Positions 38,384 through 47,433 of a DNA stretch of 64,000 nucleotides are shown here, piece after piece. Numbering within the stretch: position 1 is the first letter of the stretch; every line of letters begins with the position of its first letter. The notes below the pieces were generated by a model. It had not been told where the DNA came from. It ran no database searches and was given only the letters and a program-made list of their open reading frames with translations. The stretch is taken from assembly GCA_018661465.1 (NCBI GenBank), contig JABJIC010000025.1, forward strand, positions 62,001-126,000. The letters are read 5' to 3'. This DNA comes from Gammaproteobacteria bacterium. Lineage in GTDB: Bacteria > Pseudomonadota > Gammaproteobacteria > Pseudomonadales > Pseudohongiellaceae. The translations under genes and the position numbers were made by a program.

Positions 38384-41300
38384 ATGCGCAATAAATTTCC
38401 TAGCAAACGAAGAGCGATTACCATCGGGGTTATTCTCGCTGGCCTATCATTTCCGGTCGTTGCACAAGATGATATTGAAGAGGTCTTAGTTACTGGCTCT
38501 TTTATCCGTGGTTCCGCTCTTGATGCGCCTTCACCGGTTCAGGTGATTGATCGAGCTAATATCGAATCACAGGGTGCATCAGCTATTTGGGATGTTGTCC
38601 GTAACATGGAGGTTAACCAGGGTTCAGAAACCAATGTTAATGGGGGAGGCCGTGGTGACTCGCTGGCTGGTACCGCATCGGTTAGTCTGCGAAACCTAGG
38701 TGGCAACTCCACGTTGACATTGATTAACGGCAAACGCTTTACGCCAGCAGCTGCGGTTTCCTCTTCAGGTCAGGAAATGGTGGATCTGAACAGCATTCCA
38801 CTGGTTATGACAGATCGGATTGAGGTGTTGACTGATGGTGGGTCGGCCCTCTACGGTTCTGATGCTGTCGCAGGTGTGGTCAACGTAATCATGCGTACCG
38901 ACTTCGAAGGCTTGGAAATCTATGCTGACACCCAGGGTATCCAAGAATCTGGTGGCACTTACGAAGAAACAGTGAGCGCTATCTGGGGCTGGGGTAGCTC
39001 TGACGGCGACACCAACTTTGTTATTTCTGGTGAATTTTTTGAGCGCGACCCAGTTCCGCTAACAGATGCCAGCTATTTTGACCCGTCACGGGTAACTTCC
39101 ACAGGTAGAGTTGGCGCATTCGGAATCAATTCACCATTAGGTGGAAATATTAACCCAGCTTACATTCACCCTGCACTCTCACAGCAGCAAACTATTGAGA
39201 AAATGGGATTAGGTGAAAATGTCAGCGGCACACGTGGTTTAGTCTTTGCTGATCCACTGTGTGAAAGTTTGTCAGGGAACTATGGTGATTTCTTTATCGA
39301 CAACCGTTTTTCAGGTGTCGGTAGACGTAATGGCAACTGCGTGGAAGACACACTCAGCGAGCAATACATCGCTATAGGCACAGAACGCACGTCAGTGGCC
39401 GGTTCTTTTGAACATACTTTTAGCGATTCTGTAGAATTCTATTCGTTTTTCCAGCACTCAGATACACAGACCCGCCGAGAAGGTAACGAAATTGGTTTTT
39501 CGAGATCACTTCATGTTATTCCCGCTCCAGGTTGGCTAGGAGTTCTTGCTCCCTATGTAGGCAATGCTCCTGTTGGGCCTATTCTTAATAACCCAACTCT
39601 TGCGTCCAACGGCGGTTTTGGCGAGGGCTATTTGACCGTAGGAAATGCTATCCAGACTGGATGGCCTCGCGAGCAAGATAACCGTATCACGGATAACAGG
39701 ACAGCAGGCATACAGGCTGGATTGCGTGGTGAGTTTGAGCTTGCCGATAAAGTCTATAACTTCGACGTGTCGTACTCTGCTAGCCAATCCAGTATTGAGT
39801 CTCAGGCCAATGCACTGGTAAGAGATCGCACCGAGTTGGCTCTCTATGGACTTGGGGGTGAAAGCTGCGTACCGAATGGATCAACTGATTTTAACTTTGG
39901 AGCGGCAGGGTTTGGTTTCCTTGGCTTCGCATTTGATGAGGTTTTCCCCAACTATGTTCTAAATACGCGAGACACTTTTTCCCAGGCCTTGACCAGCACC
40001 AATCAGGGGCAGGGTGATTGTCATTTCTTTAATCCTTACCTGACGGCTCTAACCGATCCAGCGCTGGCTAACGATCCGGCAATGATAGAATGGATCACAG
40101 AAAGAGATTACTTTCGCGCTGACAAGCAAAATACGCTTGAGGTATTCGATGCTGTAGTGTCAGGCGAGTTGTTTGAAATGACTGGAGGCACAGCGCAATT
40201 CGCGGCGGGCTACCAACACAGGTCGCGCAAGGCAACAGGTAAAGCGCCGGAAATAAATCAGCCGGGTATCAACCCGATCAAGAGTTATAGTAGTCCTACT
40301 AGTGCTTTTGATCTTGGCTCGCCTAATGCCTATCTCTCAAATATCACCAATAATCTGGAATGTGCAAACTGTATCTTCAACTTCTCAGATGAGCGTTCAA
40401 TTGATGCTCTATTCCTCGAGTTATCTCTGCCATTTATGGAAAATGTAGAGACGCAGATTGCCTTACGCTATGAAGATTACGGTGACCTCGGCGATAATGT
40501 TTCACCGAAGGTGGCGCTAAGCTGGCGACCTATCGAGTCTCTGTTGTTACGAGCCTCTTATTCACAGTCATTTAGAGCACCGAATATCGGTGTGGTGAAT
40601 CAAGCCTTTGAGGCTAGCGGCACAACCTTCCTCGATCCGTTACGTAACCAGGATGTTAGAGCAGGTTTGTTGCCCGCCACTAACGAAAATGGGCAAAACA
40701 ATTTCTCGTTTACAGTGGGTCAACCAAACCCGAATCTGGGGAACGAGGAAGCAGATACTTTCAACGTTGGCTTTCAGTGGACTCCATCCGGAGATCTTGA
40801 TGGGCTGACTGTTGGTGCCGATGTCTGGCGTTTTGAAGTTCAAGATCGTGTATTGCCACAAGTTGCTCGTGACGCAATTGAGCCGGAGTTAGCGAAGTTC
40901 AACTCGGTTGTTAACGATCCTTCTGTCTATGTCCTTAACAATACTATAGCGGCTGATGCTCGAGATGCCGATGGAAACTCTATTTCCTGTGATCCCAATG
41001 CTTTGGAGGCCACATTCGGTAGAGATTCAGAAGAGCGTCGCAACTGTGTGGTAAACCCGCTTGCGTATCAGATATTTAACGCGGACGGATCTCAAAGTGT
41101 CCAACGTAACCTGACTGACGACAATGGTGCTTTGATTACTCTCGCACTACCTGCGGTTAATGCCGGTAATATTGACGTTCAAGGTATTGATTTCAAGGCG
41201 GCTTACAACTGGGAATCCGACTGGGGCCGTTTCAATGTTGGCTTGAGTTTCACTCATATTGATGAATACTCAGTTAGCGGTATACCAGGGTTGGAATTAG

Positions 41301-41731
41301 GTCTGCAGCAAACTGGAAAGTTTGATGCAGCCGGTGGTGATGGCGAAGGGCTTATTGTTCGTGAAGTACCGGATAATAAGGGAACCCTTAGTTTCAGTTG
41401 GGCTCGTGACAACCATTCCGTGTCGCTTTTCAATCGCCACGTTGGTTCGTACCAGGTTCTGGGCCACCGCGCATACATAGCGGAAGACCAGCGTACTGCG
41501 GAGGACCTCCTCTATGCCAAGTCCAAGGTGGACAGCTACGATACGTGGGATTTGCAATACACGTACAACCATCAGTGGGATAATAGCAATTTGGGTGCGA
41601 CGAGATTCTCCCTTGGTGTTATCGATCTGACTAGTGCAGACGTACCTCTATATCGACGTAATACTTTTGACCAGACTGTATACGATGGAAGAGGGGCGCG
41701 TTGGTACGCAAGAGCGTTATGGAGCTTCTAA
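38384..41731 (+). CDS. TonB-dependent receptor, paralogue of 33501
   Basis: A 1115-residue outer-membrane receptor. ATG at 38384 has GGGAGA ahead and matches the start of the first copy. Residues 4-30, covering the signal peptide, are nearly identical to the paralogue, as are plug motifs (TLTLINGKR, GSALYGSDAVAGVVNVIM) and the barrel segment around CANCIFNF; extracellular parts differ more. This fits a tandem duplication with divergence of substrate-binding loops. Confidence 0.95.
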   Translation: MRNKFPSKRRAITIGVILAGLSFPVVAQDDIEEVLVTGSFIRGSALDAPSPVQVIDRANIESQGASAIWDVVRNMEVNQGSETNVNGGGRGDSLAGTASVSLRNLGGNSTLTLINGKRFTPAAAVSSSGQEMVDLNSIPLVMTDRIEVLTDGGSALYGSDAVAGVVNVIMRTDFEGLEIYADTQGIQESGGTYEETVSAIWGWGSSDGDTNFVISGEFFERDPVPLTDASYFDPSRVTSTGRVGAFGINSPLGGNINPAYIHPALSQQQTIEKMGLGENVSGTRGLVFADPLCESLSGNYGDFFIDNRFSGVGRRNGNCVEDTLSEQYIAIGTERTSVAGSFEHTFSDSVEFYSFFQHSDTQTRREGNEIGFSRSLHVIPAPGWLGVLAPYVGNAPVGPILNNPTLASNGGFGEGYLTVGNAIQTGWPREQDNRITDNRTAGIQAGLRGEFELADKVYNFDVSYSASQSSIESQANALVRDRTELALYGLGGESCVPNGSTDFNFGAAGFGFLGFAFDEVFPNYVLNTRDTFSQALTSTNQGQGDCHFFNPYLTALTDPALANDPAMIEWITERDYFRADKQNTLEVFDAVVSGELFEMTGGTAQFAAGYQHRSRKATGKAPEINQPGINPIKSYSSPTSAFDLGSPNAYLSNITNNLECANCIFNFSDERSIDALFLELSLPFMENVETQIALRYEDYGDLGDNVSPKVALSWRPIESLLLRASYSQSFRAPNIGVVNQAFEASGTTFLDPLRNQDVRAGLLPATNENGQNNFSFTVGQPNPNLGNEEADTFNVGFQWTPSGDLDGLTVGADVWRFEVQDRVLPQVARDAIEPELAKFNSVVNDPSVYVLNNTIAADARDADGNSISCDPNALEATFGRDSEERRNCVVNPLAYQIFNADGSQSVQRNLTDDNGALITLALPAVNAGNIDVQGIDFKAAYNWESDWGRFNVGLSFTHIDEYSVSGIPGLELGLQQTGKFDAAGGDGEGLIVREVPDNKGTLSFSWARDNHSVSLFNRHVGSYQVLGHRAYIAEDQRTAEDLLYAKSKVDSYDTWDLQYTYNHQWDNSNLGATRFSLGVIDLTSADVPLYRRNTFDQTVYDGRGARWYARALWSF

Positions 41732-41769
41732 GTTCCTGAACTACTGACTAGTTTCAGTAATCAAAAAAA

Positions 41770-41798
41770 CGGCGATGAGAAATCATCGCCGTTTTTTT
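41770..41798. terminator. Terminator after TonB receptor 2
   Basis: A 9-bp stem CGGCGATGA/TCATCGCCG with GAAA loop and T7 tail, A7 on the other side. It is the counterpart of the hairpin at 36936. Confidence 0.93.
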
Positions 41799-41829
41799 AT
41801 GCGTGCGTTGTGGATAGAGAGTGGAAAAC

Positions 41830-43104
41830 CTAATCTATAATTGCCTGATAGATTCCGCTGCGTAGTTTCGCGTAATCATCCAACCCAGTTGCCGGGATGA
41901 TTTGCGTTAGATACACCACGACGAGTTCTTCCTCTGGATCTACCCAGTAGGTGGAGTGATAAGCGCCGCCCCAGCCATACTCTCCAACTGAGCCCAAACT
42001 ACCCCGCAAACCGAGATCGGTTACCACGTAGAAGCCAAGGCCAAAGCCTTGACCGGCGCGGAAAGGAATATTACCGAGATGGTTGGTAGTCATCAGCTCA
42101 ATAGTTTTTCGTGAGAGGATTCGCTCTCCATCCAATTGTCCGCCATTTAGTGTCATCTGCAGGAATCTGGCGTAGTCATTAGCAGTAGAAGTAAGGCCTG
42201 CACCACCGGAAAAGCTGATATTCGGTCCATCAATATAGAGTCCCTGGCTTCTCATTCCGTTTGTTGCGGGAATTGCCTCGATACCGCCATTGCCATCAGG
42301 CTGATAGACCGTGGCTAGCCGTTCAGCTTCCGCGTCGGAAACATAGAATTGTGTGTCATCCATGCCCAGGGGTTCGAATATTTCTTCTGTGAGAAATTCA
42401 GAGAGGCTCTTGCCGCTGGCTTTCTCGATTACTGCGCCCAAGATGTCAGTGTTGTAGCCGTATATCCATTGTTCGCCCGGATGGGCGTCGAGGGGTAGTG
42501 CGCCCATCTGAGCAATGGACTCACCGATAGGTACATTCTTGTCAGCAAAGTACCAGCCTTGAAAACCTGCGGCTTCCCATTCCCGAGAAGCGGGACCACT
42601 GCCATAACTCATTCCACCTGTATGGGTCAGTAGGTTTCTGATGGTGATAGCACGTCGGGCAGTCTCCAAATTATAGGATCCATTACCACTTGCTACAGCC
42701 ACTTCCATGTCAGTCCATTGTGGGAAGTAGCGGGAGAGTGGATGGCTAATGTCCAAATCTCCCCGTTCATGGAGAATCATGATCCCTGTAGAGACGATTG
42801 CTTTAGTCTGGGAAGCAATACGAAAAAGTGTGTCTTCGGTCATTGGTAGCCCGGCTTCTATATTGCGCATTCCATTTGTGGCAGAAAATGTAATACGGCC
42901 TTTACGTAATACCAGAACTACTTGCCCCGCTATTAATCCATCTTCAACATATGAGTTTAGTACTGCATCTAGCTGAGCCAAGCGCTCGGATGACATGCCT
43001 TGCCGCTCGGGGCGAGAGCTGGAGAGTTCTGCGGCAGTTAGGCTGCCGCTGAGCCCTATAAGTAAGCACAGGCTAAGGGTTTTCAGGGTGCGGAATGAAG
43101 TCAT
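41830..43104 (-). CDS. Secreted class C beta-lactamase-fold serine hydrolase
   Basis: A 424-residue exported protein (signal peptide to about residue 24). Ser98 and Lys101 in ASQTKAIVS form the SxxK pair and YGYNTD the YxN motif; the third motif region reads YHSTYW rather than KTG. This is typical of esterase/peptidase members (beta-lactamase-related serine hydrolases), not of true beta-lactamases. RBS region GAGAGAAC precedes the ATG. Substrate unknown. Confidence 0.9.
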   Translation of the reverse strand: MTSFRTLKTLSLCLLIGLSGSLTAAELSSSRPERQGMSSERLAQLDAVLNSYVEDGLIAGQVVLVLRKGRITFSATNGMRNIEAGLPMTEDTLFRIASQTKAIVSTGIMILHERGDLDISHPLSRYFPQWTDMEVAVASGNGSYNLETARRAITIRNLLTHTGGMSYGSGPASREWEAAGFQGWYFADKNVPIGESIAQMGALPLDAHPGEQWIYGYNTDILGAVIEKASGKSLSEFLTEEIFEPLGMDDTQFYVSDAEAERLATVYQPDGNGGIEAIPATNGMRSQGLYIDGPNISFSGGAGLTSTANDYARFLQMTLNGGQLDGERILSRKTIELMTTNHLGNIPFRAGQGFGLGFYVVTDLGLRGSLGSVGEYGWGGAYHSTYWVDPEEELVVVYLTQIIPATGLDDYAKLRSGIYQAIID

Positions 43105-43204
43105 GGTGTTCTCTCTTCTTATTGGTATACCTATGGAACCCTATTTTTACTACAGGCTATCCCCCTCTGTATAGTTTGAGGGAAGCTGAGAAGAGAAAAA
43201 CTTG

Positions 43205-43233
43205 TTGACTTGAACAGGTGATGGGAGCAATAT
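43205..43233 (+). promoter_or_regulatory. Candidate trpL-trpEG promoter
   Basis: TTGACT at 43205-43210 and CAATAT at 43228-43233 with a 17-nt spacer. Transcription would start about 3 nt before the trpL ATG, making trpL nearly leaderless, as known for Sinorhizobium trpL. No well-spaced Shine-Dalgarno precedes trpL, which agrees. The -10 match is only moderate. Confidence 0.4.
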
Positions 43234-43242
43234 CCGGCCACT

Positions 43243-43305
43243 ATGAATACTCAAACATATTTCTGGTGGCTTGATCAATCGGGTCGCCAGGAGAAACACT
43301 TCTAG
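43243..43305 (+). CDS. trpL: trp leader peptide (trpL), 20 residues
   Basis: A short frame ATG...TAG encoding a 20-residue peptide with tandem Trp codons (TYFWWLDQ) at positions 8-9. It lies about 100 nt ahead of the fused anthranilate synthase gene and overlaps an RNA region with alternative hairpins. That is the classic layout of ribosome-mediated trp attenuation: stalling at UGG-UGG when Trp-tRNA is scarce lets the downstream gene be read. It is too short to be found by length-based gene finding. Confidence 0.85.
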   Translation: MNTQTYFWWLDQSGRQEKHF

Positions 43306-43346
43306 TTTTCTTCGTTGGCCGCCCCGGGTTGTGGCGGTCTATTGTT
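43264..43346 (+). promoter_or_regulatory. trp attenuator hairpins
   Basis: Arm 1 TGGTGGC (43264-43270, the Trp codons) pairs with arm 2 GTCGCCA (43283-43289). Arm 3 GGCCGCC (43317-43323) pairs with arm 4 GGCGGTC (43333-43339), with TATTGTT after it as a modest U-rich tail. Arm 2 can alternatively pair with arm 4 (TCGCCA with TGGCGG), which would break the 3:4 hairpin. These exclusive pairings form a switch, with GU pairs counted by eye. Confidence 0.65.
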
Positions 43347-43406
43347 CCCAAAAAGTCCATTCTCGCCAAAGCCCTCTCCGGCCATTCGGATATAGAGGAA
43401 TTGGCA

Positions 43407-45599
43407 ATGCAAATACAAAACCAGACTCAATATCGTTGTGCCAGTGGAATTCAGGTGCGTCGCTCTGTGGCGCAGCTTGACTATGCTGGAGCTATCGATC
43501 AATTAGCTTCATCGCTTGATGAATCTCCGGGCGTGCTGCTGGCTTCCAGCTTCGAATTTCCTGGTCGCTATACTCGTTGGGATATTGGCTTTGTTAACCC
43601 TCCTCTAAAAATAGTAGGACGCCGTGATGAGTTGAAGATCAGTGCACTCAATGTGAGGGGCGAGATTCTATTACCTGAAATATATCGTGCCATTCAGCAT
43701 TGCAAAGCTGTGGAAGAATTATCGGTCGAGCAATTTGAACTGATCATCAAAGTGGCAACATCTAATGATACTTTTAGTGAAGAACAGCGAAGCAGAAAGC
43801 CAAGCCTGTTCTCCATTTTGAGGGAATTAATATCCTGCTTTTCAAATCAAAGCGACAGCTATCTCGGCTTATATGGCGCGTTTGGTTATGACCTTACCTT
43901 CCAGTTCGAGGATGTGGAGCGCTTTCAGCAGAGACAGGAAGGTGATCGGGATCTAGTCCTGTATCTTCCCGATCAAATTATTGTTGCAGATCACCGGATT
44001 GAGAAGACCTATTGCTATAGCTACGAGTTTGTTTGTCGTGCCTGGAACTCAGAAAAATTTACCGAAACCACTGGCGGCTTCCGTCGCACGGGACAGGTTG
44101 AGCCCTATGTTTCTGCTGATGCTTGCGTGCAGTCTTGTGATCATGAAGAAGGTGAGTATGCAGAGCAGGTGAGGCGGGCGAAGGAATATTTCCGCAGAGG
44201 GGATTTGTTCGAGGTTGTACCAGGACAGACATTCTTCGAGCCCTGTGTCGATAAGCCCTCAGACATCTTCAAGAGGTTGAAGGAAAATAACCCGTCGCCA
44301 TATGGTGCTCTGATGAACCTTGGGGAGCAGGAATACCTTGTCGCCGCCTCCCCTGAGATGTTTGTTAGGGTGGACGGAAAACAGATTGAGACATGTCCAA
44401 TTTCGGGGACAATCAAGAGAGGTGAAGACGCTATCGGTGACGCGATTCAAATAAAGACTTTGCTGAATTCCGAGAAGGACGAGTCAGAGCTCTCGATGTG
44501 TACCGATGTTGATAGAAACGATAAGTCCAGAGTTTGCGAGCCTGGTTCGGTACGTGTGGTGGGGCGTCGCCAGATTGAAATGTATTCCCGGTTGATTCAT
44601 ACGGTCGATCACGTGAAAGGAGTGTTGAAACCAGAATTTGACGCACTTGATGGCTTTTTGGCACACACCTGGGCGGTAACAGTTACAGGTGCTCCGAAAC
44701 TTTCGGCCATGCAATATATTGAAGAGCACGAGAAGTCGCCTCGCCATTGGTATGGTGGCGCAATTGGCCAGATAGGATTCGATGGAAATATGAATACTGG
44801 TCTCACATTGAGAACAGTTAGAATCAAAGACGGAGTCGCTCAGATTCGGGCAGGTGCTACTTTATTAATCGATTCTGATCCTGAAGATGAAGAGAGGGAA
44901 ACCAGACTAAAAGCCTCAGCATTGATTGATGCTGTTAGAGGTAAGTACTCTTCTTCCTCCGCATCACAGAGAGAAAATTTTTCATGCCGTGATGGCGAAG
45001 GCTTGAAGGTGCTTATGGTAGATCATCAAGATTCCTTTGTTCACAACCTGGCTGCCTATTTCAGACAGTGCGGTGTGGACTTGCATACACTTCGGTCTGC
45101 GGCTGCTCGTGAGTATTTGCAGGAGAATTCCGTGGATCTGGTAATTCTTTCTCCTGGACCGTCCGCTCCAGCTCATTTCGAGATGAATTCCACTATTGAA
45201 ATAGCCATGCAGAAAAACATTCCTCTTTTTGGGGTCTGTCTAGGTTTGCAGGGAATTGTTGAATATTTTGGTGGTGAATTGGTGCAACTGGATTATCCGA
45301 TGCATGGCAAGCAGTCAGAAGTGAGTCATACAGGAACTGCTATGTTTAACGGAGTCCCCGAGGTTTTTTCAGCTGGCAGATATCATTCACTGGTAGCGAA
45401 GAACGTGCCTGAGTGTTTGCGTGTAACAGCATCAACCGGAGATGGAAAAGTGATGGCGGTTGAGCATAAAACTCTGCCACTGAATGCCGTGCAGTTTCAC
45501 CCGGAGTCAATCATGAGTCTCGAATCACAGGCTGGATTTCAAATTATAAGAAATGTGGTCAGGGCTACCAATGAATTGAGGCTTGCCCGCGAATTATAA
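43407..45599 (+). CDS. trpE(G): Fused anthranilate synthase, TrpE-TrpG
   Basis: A 730-residue fusion that makes anthranilate from chorismate and glutamine, first step of tryptophan synthesis. ATG at 43407 follows GAGGA. Residues 1-510 are TrpE-like (chorismate-binding segments AASPEMFVRVDGKQIETCPISGT read in two parts, DRNDKSRVCEPGSV, GGAIGQIGFDGNMNTGL). The C-terminal part from about 530 is the glutamine amidotransferase with Cys in FGVCLGLQG and His-Glu in QFHPES. This is the fused type found in rhizobia and a few other Proteobacteria. A trpL attenuator precedes it. Confidence 0.95.
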   Translation: MQIQNQTQYRCASGIQVRRSVAQLDYAGAIDQLASSLDESPGVLLASSFEFPGRYTRWDIGFVNPPLKIVGRRDELKISALNVRGEILLPEIYRAIQHCKAVEELSVEQFELIIKVATSNDTFSEEQRSRKPSLFSILRELISCFSNQSDSYLGLYGAFGYDLTFQFEDVERFQQRQEGDRDLVLYLPDQIIVADHRIEKTYCYSYEFVCRAWNSEKFTETTGGFRRTGQVEPYVSADACVQSCDHEEGEYAEQVRRAKEYFRRGDLFEVVPGQTFFEPCVDKPSDIFKRLKENNPSPYGALMNLGEQEYLVAASPEMFVRVDGKQIETCPISGTIKRGEDAIGDAIQIKTLLNSEKDESELSMCTDVDRNDKSRVCEPGSVRVVGRRQIEMYSRLIHTVDHVKGVLKPEFDALDGFLAHTWAVTVTGAPKLSAMQYIEEHEKSPRHWYGGAIGQIGFDGNMNTGLTLRTVRIKDGVAQIRAGATLLIDSDPEDEERETRLKASALIDAVRGKYSSSSASQRENFSCRDGEGLKVLMVDHQDSFVHNLAAYFRQCGVDLHTLRSAAAREYLQENSVDLVILSPGPSAPAHFEMNSTIEIAMQKNIPLFGVCLGLQGIVEYFGGELVQLDYPMHGKQSEVSHTGTAMFNGVPEVFSAGRYHSLVAKNVPECLRVTASTGDGKVMAVEHKTLPLNAVQFHPESIMSLESQAGFQIIRNVVRATNELRLAREL

Positions 45600-45687
45600 T
45601 CTGGAAATATTTCTTATGACGGGGTGATTGAGAAAGGTATTTTGAAGTGAGAATTGATAAAGCGAGTATAGGAAAGGGAGAACTGTT

Positions 45688-46680
45688 TTAAGGAAGTTCA
45701 GTGTTGAACCACAGTGCCAGTCTCACTCCAGCAAGGCCAAGCCGTTGTCTAGCACTTTGTTTCATCTGTTCAATGTACTCTGAGGAAAGATCGAAATTTC
45801 TTAATCGCGAATTTCCCCTGTCGGCGTTGCTAATAGCCTCAATCATTTCCTCACTGTATACCTGTGACAGGAGAAGCTGCCGGCTCTCGCTCAACCAAAG
45901 ATCCCAATCCGAATTTTGTGCTTCAGCCAAAGCAGTAGATGATACTTCCTGAAGTTGCAAGATTTCCTCTACACTGGATTGGATACCGTCTTCTCTCAAG
46001 GCAGAGTCCCAGGTGCTGTGTAGGTTTCCTCTGTTAGTAGAAATTCCGTTGCCTCCACGATCGCCAGTAGAAAATAGATTTTCCGAATACAGCGATCCTG
46101 TATGCAAGGGCTGGTGTATATCACCCATTAGATGCAATACCCAACAGAGAGCGATGGCTCTTTCAGCTGGGTCGGAATCAGGATTGGCGAGCAAGTTGGT
46201 ATTGTAGTCCAGTGCAGTGCTGACATTATGGGCGTCATCTGATTCTGTTATGGACGATGGGGTTTCACCGCCAATATCGGGAAACGGATTGATGTCTATA
46301 TATTGATTTCCCTGCATTTGAGCAAGCCCTCTATTCCAGGCTCCATCTGTGTAATGCCAATTCGGTCTATTATATTTTTCTCTGTCTGCCGCAGGAAGTC
46401 CGCGAGCTAGATCTGGCCAATAAGCTGCCTGGCCCAGCAACCAGTTTAGTTGTTGCTGTTCAGAGCTGCGGCGTACAGATGCAGGCATCGCATCCCTAAA
46501 ATCTTCAATATAGCGTGGGTGGTTTTCGATAATCTGAATAAGCTTGGTTTTCGATTCTTCATTGAGGAAATGAAAAGCGATAGAAGCTGTGATTCGATGA
46601 CCCACTGCGTCCCAAGCGAAGACTGGGTAGATCAATAGCTGGATTAAGAAAGCCAGCGGAAGAATTATCAGTTTTCTCAT
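45688..46680 (-). CDS. Secreted S1/P1-type nuclease
   Basis: A 330-residue exported zinc nuclease. The signal peptide ends at FA, leaving mature N-terminal Trp in AWDAVGHRI, whose amino group and His bind zinc in this family. Further ligands appear in HLMGDIHQPLHTG and NLHSTWDS. It degrades single-stranded RNA and DNA in the periplasm or outside, probably for phosphate or nucleotide salvage. Confidence 0.93.
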   Translation of the reverse strand: MRKLIILPLAFLIQLLIYPVFAWDAVGHRITASIAFHFLNEESKTKLIQIIENHPRYIEDFRDAMPASVRRSSEQQQLNWLLGQAAYWPDLARGLPAADREKYNRPNWHYTDGAWNRGLAQMQGNQYIDINPFPDIGGETPSSITESDDAHNVSTALDYNTNLLANPDSDPAERAIALCWVLHLMGDIHQPLHTGSLYSENLFSTGDRGGNGISTNRGNLHSTWDSALREDGIQSSVEEILQLQEVSSTALAEAQNSDWDLWLSESRQLLLSQVYSEEMIEAISNADRGNSRLRNFDLSSEYIEQMKQSARQRLGLAGVRLALWFNTELP

Positions 46681-46737
46681 GGAGTGAATACTCTCGATTA
46701 GAGTTCTTGGTCTGGGCTCTCGGTTTGGGTCCTCGAC

Positions 46738-47433
46738 TTATACCTCGAGCCACTCTGAGCGAATTTCATTTGCCTTCAACAAACTATCCGGCGTTCCTTC
46801 GTATACTATTTTTCCATGCCCCATAACATAGAGACGATGAGATATCTTAAGTGCTATGGAGAGTTTTTGCTCTACTAGTAGAATAGCAACACCTCGCTTG
46901 GCAATCTCCTGCAACAATAAGGCGACTTGTTCGACTATCTTGGGAGCGAGACCTTCAGTGGGTTCGTCGATCATGATCATGTCGGGATCGCCCATCAGGG
47001 TACGACACATACATAACATCTGCTGTTCACCACCACTAAGTACTCCACCGTGAACGTCGGCTCTTTCACCGAGATTAGGAAACATCTTGAACATTTCTTC
47101 GATATTCCAGCGTCCTTCAGACTTGGTTGATTTCATCCCCAAGACCAGATTTTGACGCACTGTCAGGGTAGGGAAAATATCTCGATTCTCAGGTACGTAA
47201 CCGAGGCCAAGATGTGCGATTTCGAAGCTTTTTTTGCCAGCTATTTCCTCGCCCTTAAATTTGATCGACCCTTCGGGTGCAACTTCACCCATAATAGTCT
47301 TTACGGTAGTTGAACGACCTACACCGTTTCGACCCAGTAAACTTACAATCTCGCCTTGTTGAACATTGAAGTTCACACCCTGCAATATGTGGCTCTTGCC
47401 GTAATAGGCGTGGAGATCTTTAACTTCAAGCAC
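46738..47433 (-). CDS. livF: ABC transporter ATP-binding protein LivF-type
   Basis: A 231-residue ATPase, GTG start at 47433 with GGGGAGG ahead, overlapping the livG stop by 8 nt. Longer in-frame starts would run into livG and exceed family length. Walker A reads GRNGVGRST, with Arg in place of the usual Lys; the signature LSGGEQQML and Walker B MIMIDEPTEG are intact. It is the second ATPase of a branched-chain amino-acid-type importer. The Lys-to-Arg change may be a natural variant of this subgroup. Confidence 0.92.
   Translation of the reverse strand: MLEVKDLHAYYGKSHILQGVNFNVQQGEIVSLLGRNGVGRSTTVKTIMGEVAPEGSIKFKGEEIAGKKSFEIAHLGLGYVPENRDIFPTLTVRQNLVLGMKSTKSEGRWNIEEMFKMFPNLGERADVHGGVLSGGEQQMLCMCRTLMGDPDMIMIDEPTEGLAPKIVEQVALLLQEIAKRGVAILLVEQKLSIALKISHRLYVMGHGKIVYEGTPDSLLKANEIRSEWLEV

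Noticed and set aside
41830..43104. Beta-lactamase resistance gene
   Set aside because: SxxK and YxN are present but the KTG motif is absent and the text fits beta-lactamase-related esterases.
45600..45687. Terminator between trpE(G) and the nuclease gene
   Set aside because: No stable stem followed by a T run could be seen.
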